A DNA stretch of 64,000 nt from Blumeriella jaapii. Lineage: Eukaryota; Ascomycota; Leotiomycetes; Helotiales; Drepanopezizaceae. Positions within the stretch are counted from its first letter, which is position 1, and every line of letters starts with the position of its first letter. This document shows positions 12,011 to 23,651 of the stretch, piece after piece. Both the position numbers and the translations under genes were made by a program. The notes below the pieces were generated by a model that was not told the origin of the DNA, did no database searches, and saw only the letters and a program-made list of their open reading frames with translations. The DNA lies in assembly GCA_009599575.1 (NCBI GenBank), contig VWND01000095.1, positions 744,001 through 808,000 on the forward strand, given 5' to 3'.

Positions 12011-12950
12011 CATCCAGGACAAACAGCACTTGCTCCTCGAACTAGCAAGCTCCCTCCCTCACGCACAACATATATCTCTCGAAGAACGAACGAACGAACG
12101 AACGAACGAACGAATGAAGTAAGTACGTAAGTACGTACGTACGTAAGTACGCACGTATATATACAAATATATATAATACACCCCCCCCCCCCCCATTCCA
12201 AAGAGCCTTTTTCTTTCCATCTATGTACAAGGTATCTGTCTGTCTGTCTGTCTGTCAGTCCTAAGGACAAGAAAGAGGAGGAGGGGGAGGAGAAGCAGAA
12301 AGAGCCTCCCAACCAAGGCCCGGAAAGCCGGTCGTCCAGCGACGCGACACCGCAGAGGAGGGGGGGGAATGGGGAGGAAGCGTGGGTCTTGATTCGGTGT
12401 TTTCGGATGTGAGACTTGGGATTTGGGATTTGGGATTGGGGATAGGGGGTGCGAGAGTAGTTACAGTATATACCTAGGTATGTATGTAGAGTGGGTGGTG
12501 GGCAGGGGTGGGAAGGGAGGGGGTGGTACTGTACTGTACTGTGCTGTATGTGAGTGGGCGGGTGAGTGGGTGGGAGGAAGTGTGAGGTGAGGTGAGGTGA
12601 GGTGAGGTGAGGTGAACACGGGTTGATACTATCTACCTAGGTACATATCATGCGTTGGTTGGATAAGGAAGTCGACTGGTCAGCGAAATAGATAAATGGG
12701 AATTCATGAATAGATAGGTATGTGAGGTACGAATGCGCCGCGTATGTCAGACCTAATGCAAACGACAACCAGCAAATGTTAGCTCGTCATCCTCTTTCGC
12801 ACTCTGTAAATCCTCATCCCCTTCCCGTCACAAGCATCCTTCCTCTTTCTCGCTCTCGCCTCTGACATTCTCACCTCGGAGCCTCTGTTTTCATCTCGTC
12901 TCACGCCCTCGTAATCCACGCCTCGCTCTCTTTCTCTATCAACTACCCCG

Positions 12951-13703
12951 CTACGAACCCCCTGCCGCCTCCTGCTTCACCACACCGACGACGTTGTACC
13001 GCTTGAGAAAAACGTCAGCCAGTCCTCCAGCACGCCCTTCTCCTTGTCCGGCAGGTCCTCCCAGTCGGCACGCACGTCTTCCGGCTTCGTGCTCGTGAGG
13101 CCGAGGGCGCGGGAGGCGTCGTGGCCGGCGAAGACTGGTTGTGCGTGTCAGACTGGCTTGGAATGTTTGGAAGAGGAGACGGGAGGTAAGAGGGGAAGGG
13201 GGAAGGTACCGTGATAGGCGCCGCCGGGGAGATAGCTCTTGTTGCCTGTTACGTCGAAAACTTTGCCCTGTGGTTGGGGGAGGGGTTGTCAGCTTTGGAT
13301 TGTTCCTCTCTGGTCTCTCTTCGCCTCTCTTGCTGATTCGGGCTTGTAGCTGATAGCATGTGTTTTGCTTTACTCTCTCTCTCCCTCTCTCAATCACTGG
13401 GCAGAGCTGAGAGGAGTAGCTACCTTAATCGCGACATAGCAGAGGTTGTCTGGGGCTTGGGTTCCTGCGGGGTTGATTGATGGGTTAGCTGGAAGGCCAT
13501 CTTTATCTTCTTTTGTTCTCCGTTGGTCGCTCTGTTCTGCCACAGATGTATGGATCTGACTATGCGTCTATGGACTTGTGCACGTGTGCAGAGAGGGAAG
13601 ACGAACCGTCGCATTTCGCCAGGAAATCCGGGGTGATGGGGTCGTCTTTGGGAGGGGCGAGCGTAACGGGGGTTTTGGGCTCGAACTTGCCGGCGCCTGT
13701 CAT
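12951..13703 (-). CDS. DAP1: DAP1/MAPR-like cytochrome b5-fold haem protein (frame broken near the 3' end)
   Basis: Four exons: 13703-13607, 13464-13424, 13267-13210 and 13134-12951 (126 codons once the break is allowed for). The family (Dap1, PGRMC1) binds haem and supports cytochrome P450 enzymes such as Erg11 in sterol synthesis. The joined exons give a start MTGAGKFEPKTP, then GKVFDVTGNKSY, the motif YHVFAGHDASRAL and DLPDKEKGVLEDW, which fit the MAPR cytochrome b5-like domain. No membrane anchor is seen, as in many fungal homologues. After W-L-T-F-F the frame shifts by one base: as written it runs SSGTTSSVW and stops at 12977, whereas the next frame reads KRYNVVGVV, the expected family ending, and stops at 12951. 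A one-base deletion near 13008-13014 explains this. Confidence 0.85.
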
Positions 13704-14095
13704 GTTTGCTGGTGGCTAACTGCTCGAGTGAGAGCTTGATTCGGAGGAGGCACCAGGATTGTGTGATGTGGAAATGCGATGGATGTGATGCGGTCTGAAG
13801 TCGAAGTCTGAAGTCGAAGTCGGAAGTCGGAAGCTCGAGTGGGATGTGAAGTGTGAAGATGGAAGAGGGTGGGGTTGCTTGCAGCGAAAGCGCCTGGCTC
13901 GCATGAACTTCGGCTGGACTTCCGATGGTCGGGAGTCAACTGTAGCTAGGTACCTCTATCTCCGAGAGAACCATGAAGCTATTCGCAACATCGCCACCCA
14001 TCCGGAGCGCACCACGCGCTGCCATTGAACTTCATCCGCCCAAGTCCCTGCTGCCGCGGAGGCTTCGCTCGCAATCTACCTGTCCGCAGGCAAAG

Positions 14096-15582
14096 ATGTT
14101 CGGTCCTCGGGCCCTGCGACCGGCAGCACGATGTCTGCTGCAGCAGCGCAGAGAAGCTCTGCGCCAGAATGCCATCTCCCACCAGATGCGACAATGTCGA
14201 TACCAGTCGACCCGGATGACCTTCTGGACGGCCTCCAAGAAGCTCTTCCGAGCGCAGCCGTATTCCGTGTCGGCCGCGATGTTCATGTAAGCACAGAACT
14301 GGTCCCTTCGCGCTCTATCTATGACAGACCAGTACCCAGATTCCCTAGGGAGCTATATAAAAGACAAATACCCAGGTTCCCTAGGTAGCTAACAGCGTAT
14401 CGCAATGCCAGCATCGCCTGCGGCGTCGGCGCCCTCGCATACACCAACTACCTCTACCACACCTACTTCGTCGGCGCCTTCACGCAGTTTCCTGAGGAGG
14501 TCTCCAAGCAGCTCCGCAAGGCGCTGTACTACACCAACATCTCGCTCGAGCCGCGGAACGCCATCAAGTACTACCGGGAGGCCCTGCGCGTCGCCGAGGA
14601 GCTGCACATGGACCCCTTCTCTGCCGAGGTCATGGGCATCAAGATCCAGGTCGCCGCCCTGCTGGAGCGCATCCAGCAGTACCAGCTTGCTGTCGACGTG
14701 CTGGAGACCGTCAAGTCGGACAATCTGAAGTGGGTCGAAGTCATCGGCGGCCGGCAGGGCCAGGAGGCAAACCGGACGCGCATTCTGGGGAAGACGGTCG
14801 GCGTGAGCATCAAGCTGGGGGAGCTGTACGCGAATCAGTACGTGATGGAGAGGGAGAAGGCCGAGGAGAGCCTGGTGTGGGCCGTGGAGACGCTGCTGAG
14901 AGAGCAGCAGCGAAGGGAGAAGGAGGGCGTGAAGGAGGGCGAGGGCGAGTGGATGAGTCCCGAGGAGATCGGGGCCAGTTTCGAAGGTTCGTCGCTGTGC
15001 TCATCCTCGCTGCCCAAACGAAGCGAGGAAGCTGGAGGAGATGGTGACTGACCGTGTGTAGCGTTAGCACACAACTACGAGGAGAAGAACCAACACTACC
15101 TCGCCGCGCCGCTGTTCCTGCAGGCCCTGGCGCAAAGTCCGCCCGGAAGCTGCCACACGGCTGTGCTGAGTGAGCCCCAACCCGTCTTCCCTCGTCTTCT
15201 CGTAGAACCGCGCTGACTGTGGCGCCCAGTGAACAACCTCTCCATCTCTCTCGCTCAACAGCTCCCCCCCTCCACACCAGGCACTCCTCCGCCCACCCGC
15301 CAACAGATGATCAGCAGCGCGCGCGCCTGGGCCGAGAAAGCGATCGCCGTCGCGGCCAAGATCACGCCCCCGGCGCGCAACGAAGAATGCGACGTCGGGT
15401 GCGCGGTCGCAACGCACCATCTGGGCGAGTTCGCTGAGATGGACGGGGATATCATGGAGGCGAGGAGGCGGTTTGAGGAGGCGAGGGCGTTGGCTAGGAC
15501 GGTGGGTTTTGAGGAGGGGGTGAGGAATGCGGAGGAGGGGCTGAAGAGGATAGGAGAGGATGAGAAGAAGAAGAAGGCGTAG
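14096..15582 (+). CDS. MGR3: MGR3-like mitochondrial TPR protein
   Basis: Four exons: 14096-14286, 14412-14986, 15062-15169 and 15230-15582, about 408 residues, all frames consistent. The N-terminus is basic (RALRPAARCLLQQRREALR), like a mitochondrial presequence. A hydrophobic segment (ACGVGALAYTNYLYHTYFVG, about 66-85) could be a membrane anchor. The rest is helical with TPR-like repeats: KALYYTNISLEPRNAIKYYR, then GELYANQYVM, and a C-terminal HHLGEFAEMDGDIMEAR repeat. In yeast Mgr3 is an inner-membrane adaptor of the i-AAA protease Yme1; the match here is to that TPR architecture, so the name is an inference. The first intron contains two imperfect copies of a TACCCAG(A/G)TTCCCTAGG unit. 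Confidence 0.75.
14329..14391. repeat. imperfect direct repeat inside the first intron of the MGR3-like gene
   Basis: The unit TACCCAGATTCCCTAGGGAG recurs as TACCCAGGTTCCCTAGGTAG about 36 bp later. Both lie wholly within the intron. Confidence 0.8.
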
Positions 15583-16452
15583 TGGAAGGGGAGATGATCG
15601 AATGGCTGTATGTATGATATGACATGAGCGTATGTGTGTGTTTTGAAGCGACGGGATTGATACCAGGGCTGATGGTGTTTGCTCGGGTGCCTACCTTTTG
15701 GTGAAGCTTGAACTGCTGGTAGGTAGGTCGGTAGGTAACTGCTCTTCGCATTACACACCTACTGATCAAACTGTCTCTGTTTGCCTTTCTTTGTTCTTTG
15801 CGTTTTGCACCCATCCTTGTCTTGTTGTCTCGTCTCATCTCATCTCGCCTTTCCGCATCTCTGCTTTCACTCCATGCTTATTCTAGCGTGTCATGTGTTT
15901 GTCCATATGATCCAGAGACCTACCTTACCTGACCATCTATCTACCTAGGTACTTGCCTATCCAAGCATACATATCCACGATGCGTGGTTCGAGATCCGAG
16001 GTCAGACGTAATGCTGAGGATGGAGCATCTGGTTGGTGGTGGGCTGTGGTGCGCGTGGGGAAATTTTTTGTTCGGGGATTTTGTGGAGGGAGGGCGCGGT
16101 GGAAATGCAAGGGTTTTCGATTATCTCGCATATGTGGTTTGGAGTGGGCGATGAAGTCGCGCGGTTGAGTGGTCGAAGGGGGGATGGAAGTCGTCTCGCT
16201 TACGTGGTTCCTTCCCGAGGGGGCTAAGCGAAGGGCTAGATTTGTTTACGGTGCGTTGGGTCAATGAGTAGAAATCTTGGTCATCGTTTCGATTTACATG
16301 TTCCTTTCAAGTCGGTCAAGCATGCGCATCAATAACACGATCGAAGTTGCTCGCCTGCATTCTGGCTAGGCAGTGTTTAAGAGCAACGTCTCGAAAGCAA
16401 CGCTCGCAGCTCAACGCTTTCAATCTATCGTGCAAAGATATCGACATCCTGA
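15583..16452. other. intergenic region between convergent genes
   Basis: The MGR3-like gene (plus) and the WW-domain gene (minus) converge here, so this holds both 3' regions. I see an ACCTAGGTAC palindrome near 15943 and a GGGGGCTAAGCGAAGGG stretch near 16208, similar to the TTAGCGAGGGG units near 25.68 kb. No gene is supported. Confidence 0.5.
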
Positions 16453-17492
16453 TCAGTCAGACCCATACGTCTCCTCGTACGCCTCTTCATACTCCTCTCT
16501 CGCCTCTTCGACTTCTTCCCTGTCACTGCTGCTGACAGAGCTCCCATCACGGTCCTCTTCTGGGAGCGGCGCATCCAACGGTGGTGCTCCGCGTCCTTCT
16601 TTATCATCATCATCATCATCTGCGTCATCACCCATCAGTCTCCGTACCCTCACCAACAACGAAACAAACCAGGGAGAGCGCGAAAGGGGACATAAGCCTA
16701 CCAAGAGCATTCGCAAGGAGCATCCCGCCCACGGCCCCAACAGCCACTCCAGCCGCCGCGCCCATCATCATCTTCTTCGTCCCATCACCCTTCTTCGCCT
16801 CCTCGTGCGCAGCGCCACCACCATAACCACCCGCCTCCCCGTGCCCGCCCGGCTGGCCCACATACCCAGCCCCGCCGTAGCCACGGCTCGCGTCTGGTGC
16901 CGCGTACGGAGAGCCGGCCGGCAGACTCCAGCTCACCCTGCTCGTCGAAGTCTCGAGGTACGCCCACCGCGAGCCCACGGGGTCCCACAGCGCCGCCCAT
17001 CCCGGCGGCAGCTGCGGCGTCGGCGGCAACCCTGCCGGGGCGGTAGCCCTGGCCTTGAGGCGCCGGACTCCCATACTGGCTGGGAGCAGGTGGTGCCCCG
17101 TACTGGCCGGGCCCGGGATGGTACTGGTTCGCGGGCGGAGCGCCGTACTGGCCGGGGCCCGGCGGTGGACTCGAGTACGCGGGGTGTGAGCTGTATGGTG
17201 GTTGGGGAGGAGCGCCGTACTGGCCGGGTGGAGGGGTTGAGTATGACGGTTGGGGGGGAGCGCCGTAGGCCTGCTGCGGTGGAGGGGCGCCTCCGCCGTA
17301 GTAGTAGGATTGCTGTTCTCCCCCGTAACCTGTTGGACGTCAGCGGCTGGCGGGATTCACGGGCGGGTGGTTGGAAGGCCTGACTAACTGACCTCTGGTC
17401 GCGTCTTGGGGCGGATACTGCGGCTGCCCCTGCTTGTCGTCTTTCTTCATCAGCCCCTCGAACTCCTTGTTCAGTTTGTTGAAGAATGACAT
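16453..17492 (-). CDS. WW-domain, Gly/Tyr/Pro-repeat protein with glycine zipper (frame break inside)
   Basis: Three exons: 17492-17393, 17329-16702 and 16619-16453, about 297 residues. It starts MSFFNKLNKEFEGLMKKDD. A disordered region follows with repeats of the type GQYGAPP (about 17300-17080). Next comes a WW domain (LPPGWAALWDP...RWAY...SWSLP), a Pro-ligand-binding fold, then a Gly-rich linker. A glycine-zipper-like hydrophobic helix (MMMGAAAGVAVGAVGGMLL) follows, and an acidic tail beginning with a run of Asp. The repeat part and the WW part are in different frames: one extra base between about 17030 and 17090, or an unusual 28- or 46-nt intron within the repeats, is needed to join them. 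Related fungal proteins are poorly characterised; partners are unknown. Confidence 0.75.
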
Positions 17493-20400
17493 CTTGGATA
17501 TGCGGGTTTGGTGATGGAATTGGGAAGAAAACAGATAGGTGATGCAGGAGCTGCTACTGACCGGCACGTATTACTGTTAAGTATTACAGAACGGTTGTGT
17601 GAAAGTGGGAGTTCATGCGCCAAACGAACTTTGAGAGAGTAGGAGGGGCTCGTATTCCCACAGAGTATAATCGGATTCATGCATTGATCGGGAACCCCCA
17701 CTCGCGGCCCAGGTTTGCTCACGTTTTCTAGCTATTCGACGATGATCGGTGAGAGGGAGAAAGAGGTTGAGTACCATGCACTTGGTCTCATTCAATTGGC
17801 CATCCATCGATCGTTGCCACGTGCTGCTTTTCGTCTTCTACTCTAGCGCGTTAGAATACGGGTTCGGAGCCAAGCGATGAAGCAAACCGTATCCATCGAG
17901 AGCCCTAATCCCCTCTCCATTTACTTACGTAACTAGTTGTATCATCGTCTTCCAAACGTGGAGCCAAAGTGGAGCGAGCAGATATGGATCGTGACATACG
18001 TTACGTCCGATTGTGCTAAGCGATTTACTTTTTAGAAGTTTCTCCCGTCGAAATATGGCTTTTGATCAAAGCAATGATTTTACTCCTGGCAAGGAAGGAA
18101 TTTTAGCTGAGATTGAATCAGTGACACAGTGTACTGCTTGCTTCAAGGTTCGGCCACAGAATACAGAATGGAAACAGAAGCCTACCAACCTGAGTGCAAG
18201 TCCATGCGTCGAAAACGTTACAACTATGAGCCGCAGCCCCCTAGTTCTGTCTAGAATTACACGAGGGTGCTGCGCTATGGCTTTCCCTTTTCAAAGAAAC
18301 GAAGTTCACCCTGCCTTGGGTTTTTACAAACATACACATTCTAGCAAAAAGATTTCCCGTCTCTGACTTGCATGAATGATTGAAACTGATAAGCGATCAC
18401 CCGCATGCTAAGATCTACACTATACTATTGTGGTAGGTCCACGAGACGGGACGGGCAGGCCCGGAACTCTATTTACCACCCCCCTCCCCCCTCTCTTTTT
18501 ATACCCTGAGGACCCCTCCTTTCACATGGGACACATCCCTCTCACGTGCAACAGAACTACTACCCCAAAATTCACGCCAGGTACAGCAATGCGAAACTCA
18601 GGTTCTGCCCCCTTGTTGTTTGCTTGCTGTTGGCCAAATAGCACTATCTCACAGCTGTCGCAATCCTATCATCAAGCCCTCAAAGACCCGAGATATCGCC
18701 CCGTTTCCGTGTCCACCCATCACGACCCATGACATCTACTACATTCCATTTCGAGCCGTTTCTCTTGGCTGGCGCCTTTCTGATACCCGTGCGGCCAGAA
18801 TACAGTAGATCTGAACGAACCTGCATCAGCGACTGTAATGTACCTAACTAGCAGTACTACTACTGTACAGAACGTGCTTTCACGCAAGTTTTTACCCACC
18901 TTGCTCGAAAGAGACAGGCTTTCCATGGACCGCAAAAACGAAGATTGCCATTGAGCCGCTGGGTTTTAAGGATCATCACCTACAATTTGCGCACAGCTTC
19001 ATTACTGCAGCACTATCCTCCTCCCTAACCAGAATCATAGTTTTGATGCTGGATACATCTCCCTTTTCAGCTTCCGGATTTGGTGTACTCGACGTAGAGT
19101 GACATTCTCGAGACCAGCCCATCGGATGCAAAAGATCGAATCCCAGCTAAAAAAACGTGATATCAAATGCGCAGCGGGTAGCGTCGAAAGCGGCGAAACG
19201 AAAGTAGGACAAATCAAGCATTTGATGATCTCCAGGGTACACAAAGAAAGAGAATCCAATCATGTCTGTCGCGCAGAGGGTCAATTTCATGAGACTCGTT
19301 GTTGAGAAGCTCATTTGTGGAGGGTTGAGAGGACGCAACAGCGAGATCTATCGGCCTGAAGTTTCGTTTCCATCCCTCCAGCCCTACGAAGCTGCATCTT
19401 TCTCCTGCGCTGCAAAGAGGAGTGGATTGAAATAAGCTCACTCTGATGAAGAACTATCTAGAATGGCTTGTAAGACTGTATAATGAGGAATAAGATCCGT
19501 TTCCCCTTTCACTTTCTTATTTCGTTCTTGCTGAAGAGAGATGGGGACCGGCTACTTGGGTAATAGTTCCATCAATTGTATCAGCCAATTTTCATGACGT
19601 TTTTTTCTTTCCCCACCAGAAAGAGACGACACAGGAAATAGCGCCATGAAAACTGTCAAACAAGAAGTCTTTGTTTTAGGGCTACAGGGAATAGCTGATC
19701 CTGAACAGACCTGCAGCGGAAATAAACTGAACCAGTAGGGCTGCAAGTGCAAATCTCCATTTTTGGTCTTTTTAGCTCGAACTGGTAGAAGGCGGATAGG
19801 GAACGGCAGGCACCATATTCCTCTCTTGCCCACGAGGCGCAGGTAAATATCTATCCTACTATATTCCAGTTCCAAAGCTCTACGGGCAATCCCACAATGA
19901 GCCCCGAGAAACTAGAAAGTTATGCTCTTACTTAACAGTCAAAACTCGTGGATTACTCGCAATTGACAGGGTATGGTTGTGAGATGGCGATATAGCGGAA
20001 TTATCGGCGTTCGTTTGTCAGAAATCTATTTTTTTGAAGTTCTGTTGAATTGCTTGCAGCTGCTCCCCAGCGTTCTGCTATGCTATTCCCCCCGCCTACC
20101 GCAAGCATCAGTCGCGATTGACTGCTGCTTGCTCGGACCTAGATATGTACTGGAGGACATAATTTTTAGAACTTGAAATTTTGTTTTAATTAAGAATTTG
20201 ATTGTGGATAATGCAATTTTTTCAGATATATAATCATAATAAAAAAGATATTTTCTGTTACATCTTCACTGGCAAATCTGAGACCACAGACTTTACAGAA
20301 TTAATTCAGAATTGAAATGCCATTATTATATGATACATAATTATTAACATTTTCTTTCCTCATCTTTCATCGTTCTTCATCCTTCCTTCACATATTCATG

Positions 20401-20669
20401 ATAAGCTAAGTAAGCGACAGTTGGTATTCATCTAATCGAAAAACGAAAAAGCACGAATGAAAACCGAAACCAAGTCCTTCAGCAAAGAAAAGGAGTAATG
20501 ATGCTGGCAAACAGCAAGGAGCAGAGCAATAGTGCAGCTAAACAACAAAGGAAAAGTGTATGATAACCGGGGAAAGGGAGGGGATAACAAGAGGGAATAT
20601 TTCTTCGTCAATTTTCGCGTCAATATCGCGCCACATCTCGAATCAACTTCTCATGCCGTCACCACCATT
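17493..20669. other. long gene-poor region, AT-richer towards the right
   Basis: About 3.2 kb with no supported gene. Base composition shifts to AT-rich around 20160-20350 (many AATT/ATAT steps). The open frames (for example 18013-18366) are short, lack domains and lack fungal splice logic. It could hold decayed repeats, but I recognise no transposon motif. Confidence 0.5.
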
Positions 20670-23651
20670 CTAGTACCACCCATCAGTGGTTCTCGAAGAA
20701 GTCGAGCCCTCGTAGCCCTCGTCGATTGGTTTACCGGACTTAGTGCTCTTGCAGGTGTCACGCCACAATCCCGAAGCATCGTTTCCTGAATTACCACTGC
20801 CGACCGAGTTGTTTCCTCGGGTGTCCAACTCCCGCTTGGATAGTTGGGGCTGATTGCCCTTGGACTGGGTGCTGCTGGACAAGGCATAGTTGTCAGGGCT
20901 TGGACTACGGACAGAGCCGTTGCCTCCTCGGCCGCTGCTTCCATAGGAGGGGCTATCGGATTGTTGATTTCCATAGCTGGACGAGTTGTTTTGCTTGGGC
21001 TGGCTGGAGCCGTAACTATCTTGATTGGTTGAGCCGTAGGAGGTATTGTCCTGCTTGGATGACCCGTAGGAAGATGCATTGCTGTCCTGTTTTGAGCCGT
21101 AATTATCTTGCTTGGAAGAGCCGTAGGAAGAGTTGTTGTCTTGCTTGGAGGCTCCGTGGGAAGGAGTGTTTTTGTCCTGTTTGGATCCGTAAGAGGAGCT
21201 GTTATTGTCCTGCTTGGAAGACCCGTAGGAAGAAGTGTTGTTATCCTGATTGGAGGATCCGTATGAAGAAGTATTGGTATCCTGCTTGGAGGACCCGTAA
21301 GAAGAGGTGTTGGTATCCTGCTTTGAGCCGTAGGACGAGCTGTTGCTCTCCTGCTTGGAGCCATAAGAAGGGCTGGTATCCTGCTTGGATCCATAGGAAG
21401 AAGAGTTGGCATCTCTACTCGAGGAAGTTTGCTGTGACTTGTGACCATTGTCAGAGGATCGGCCTGTATCATTGTGATGGCTATGGCGGTCATCTTCAGG
21501 GGAGCGGTCTCTGCCTCTTCCGGACTGCACATTGCCAGTCTTTCGCTTGTCTGATCCACGATCTGGCGAAGACGACTTGATGGCTGGGCCAGGAGAGACT
21601 CCACGAGACGTGTATCCACCCTTGACGGTGGAGTCGACGGAACCATGGTTGCTGTGGCTAACATTGTTGCGGCGATCGGGCGAGCTGTTTCTCCCAGATG
21701 TTTGGGAAGATGTGTTCTTGCTGGTACCGGTGCTGTGACTGTTACCGGTGCTGTGGCTGTTGCCAGTGCTGTGGCTGTTGCTGCTGCCGTGACTAGCATT
21801 ATCTCGGCGTTCAGAAGAGATGTTTCTTCCGGAGGCATGGGACGATGCATGCTTGCTGCTACTGCGACCGCCAGCATTTTTTGGGCGTTCAGGGGATTCA
21901 AATCGAACAGCTCGCTCGTATCCGTCATTGTTTGCGCTGCCACGTGAAATTGCACGTCTGCTCTTGGATTTGGCGCGATCATCATCTCTGGATCTTGGTG
22001 CAGAACGGCGCGATCTATCATCCTCGGAAATCTCTTCAATGACTTCGGTAGTCTCCTTTCTTCTCACTGTCCCATTTCCAGAAGTGGTCTGCTTAGACTT
22101 GACTTGGCGAGAAGTCGTGACATTACCACCATGGTGCGATGAAGATTGGTTTGACTGGTTTGACTGCTTGGACCGAGAGTTTGAGGGAGGAGAGTAGTCT
22201 CGGGAGTTAGACGGAGGAGATTCTTTTCGGGAGTTGGAGGATGATTTCTTCCCCCCATGTCCGCCAGAGCGCTTCTTGTTGTAACGATCTTCGGCCAAAT
22301 CATCTTCAGTTGTGGAGTTTTCAGAAGAGTATGCATCCGCAGTGGCATCAATATCGGTATTGATATCCTCTGCCGAAGAATCGGTGAAATGGGAGTAGCC
22401 GGACTGAGATGCTCCGTTGCGCGAGGCGTTGTTAAATCCCTTGCTGGTGATTTGAGAAGAAGTGTTGGAAGATTTGGACTGAGGACGGTCATCATCGCGA
22501 TCAGCACCAGAACCATGGCGTGATGAGCTGTTGCCATTCTTCTTGCCGTGATCCCAGGACTCAGATTGTTCCATTGCATGGTCAACAGCTCGAAGGTACT
22601 CGGGTGACAAGGGAGTCCTTGGACGGCTGATCGGAGATGATGGTCTGGGAGCAAGGGGAGTAACTCCCTTGGATGACTTTGACCCAGAGTCTTTCTTCGA
22701 AGAATGAGAAGACGAGTAATCATTCTTCTTGGCAGTATCGTTCGATCTAAAAGGGTTAGAAAGACAACTTCCAATAGTTCAGGTGATGCATGATATCTCA
22801 CCTGTTAGAAGAACCAGATTGTGCCTTGGATGAAGCCTTCTCGTTCGACTCAGCAGGCGCCTTCCTCTGTGTTCCGGACGTTGATGATGATTTGTGGCTG
22901 CCGGCTTGTGAATCGAAACTCGAGGCGGAGTTCGATGCTCTGGGGTCTTGTTTCTGCGATGAGGATTGACCATTGTTGTTCCTCGAGTTGTTATTGGAGT
23001 CATGGTCATCATTGCGAGAGCCATTACCCTTGATTTGTTCGATTCGGCTTTGTCCGAAGTCTTGCTTCGGGGTATCTTTATCTTGGATGTAACTTGTTGC
23101 ATTCGAGTCCCGCGAACCATTGCTGCCATTCTCTTGTGGGGTTGATGGAAGCGTGGTCACTCTCGATCCGCTGTTACCACCGCTCGTGGCTGCTTCTAGA
23201 AGTACCATTGGAGTGGCTCCAGAAGCTGGCAATGAAAGACCCTGAGTTGATGTCTGAGTGGCTGGCTTGTTGGGCTGCTCAACAGTCAGAGTAGCAGGAG
23301 GGGGGTCTTTGGTGGCAACATAGTTGCGGGTTGATTCTTGGGTAGTTCCATCGTTGCATACGGTATATGTGGCTGAGAGAAACTTGTAAGCTTTGAATGG
23401 GTGAACGTGGAAAGGATTTACTTACTTGTGGTAGTAACCGTGGTTGTAGTTACTTTGGTGCCGGGAGGTGCAGAAGAATCGGTACCGGATGTTCCACTGT
23501 CTACCGACATTTGTCTTCCATGGCCTGGTCGAACGAGGTCTTGAGACCCACCAGTGCTACCATTGTTGTTGTTGTTGTTGTTGTTGATGGGGGCGTTGCT
23601 GGTGGAGTTGTTGTTCGTCTTAGACGGCGTCTTTGCTTTGAAGAAACCCAT
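20670..23651 (-). CDS. large repeat-rich intrinsically disordered protein of unknown function
   Basis: Three exons: 23651-23426, 23372-22802 and 22746-20670, with clean splice sites and an intact frame of about 957 residues. It begins MGFFKAKTPSKTNNN and an Asn run. The rest is almost entirely Ser, Asn, Gln, Asp, Lys, Gly and Thr. A short ordered-looking segment (TYTVCNDGTTQES) precedes residue 100. Mid-protein patches are RS/KS-rich (SKSRRA, SPDRR). The C-terminal third (about 21410-20930) holds around a dozen degenerate repeats of the form SSYGSKQDxNxS. The tail is PIDEGYEGSTSSRTTDGWY. There is no signal peptide or membrane helix. Such Tyr/Gln/Ser repeats can drive condensation, and the patches invite phosphorylation, but no family is recognised. 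No function is assigned. Confidence 0.8.
20930..21415 (-). repeat. coding minisatellite, SSYGSKQDxN repeats
   Basis: About 12-14 degenerate units of 30-42 bp within the last exon of the disordered protein. Each encodes variants of SSYGS(S)KQDxN. Unit length and the S/K insertions vary, which suggests repeat turnover by slippage or unequal exchange while the frame is kept. Confidence 0.85.

Larger units (their letters stand above)
11302..12950. other. intergenic, microsatellite-dense region
   Basis: No gene is supported. The stretch is a succession of short tandem arrays: a nine-copy octamer (11559-11630), TACC/TACA arrays (about 11901-12010), CGAA repeats (about 12084-12113), a GTAC-rich palindromic stretch (about 12120-12160), C14 (12181-12194), TCTG repeats (about 12235-12256), GGTGA repeats (about 12582-12615) and ACCTAGGT motifs. 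Confidence 0.6.

Noticed and set aside
18013..18366. 117-residue plus-strand frame in AT-richer DNA
   Set aside because: No recognisable motif, no partner exons, and composition matches the surrounding non-coding DNA.
20651..22039. Long open frames in other frames and on the other strand of the disordered protein gene (for example 462 and 226 residues)
   Set aside because: They mirror the repeats of the true gene; only the frame ending at 20670 is joined by clean splice sites from a good start.
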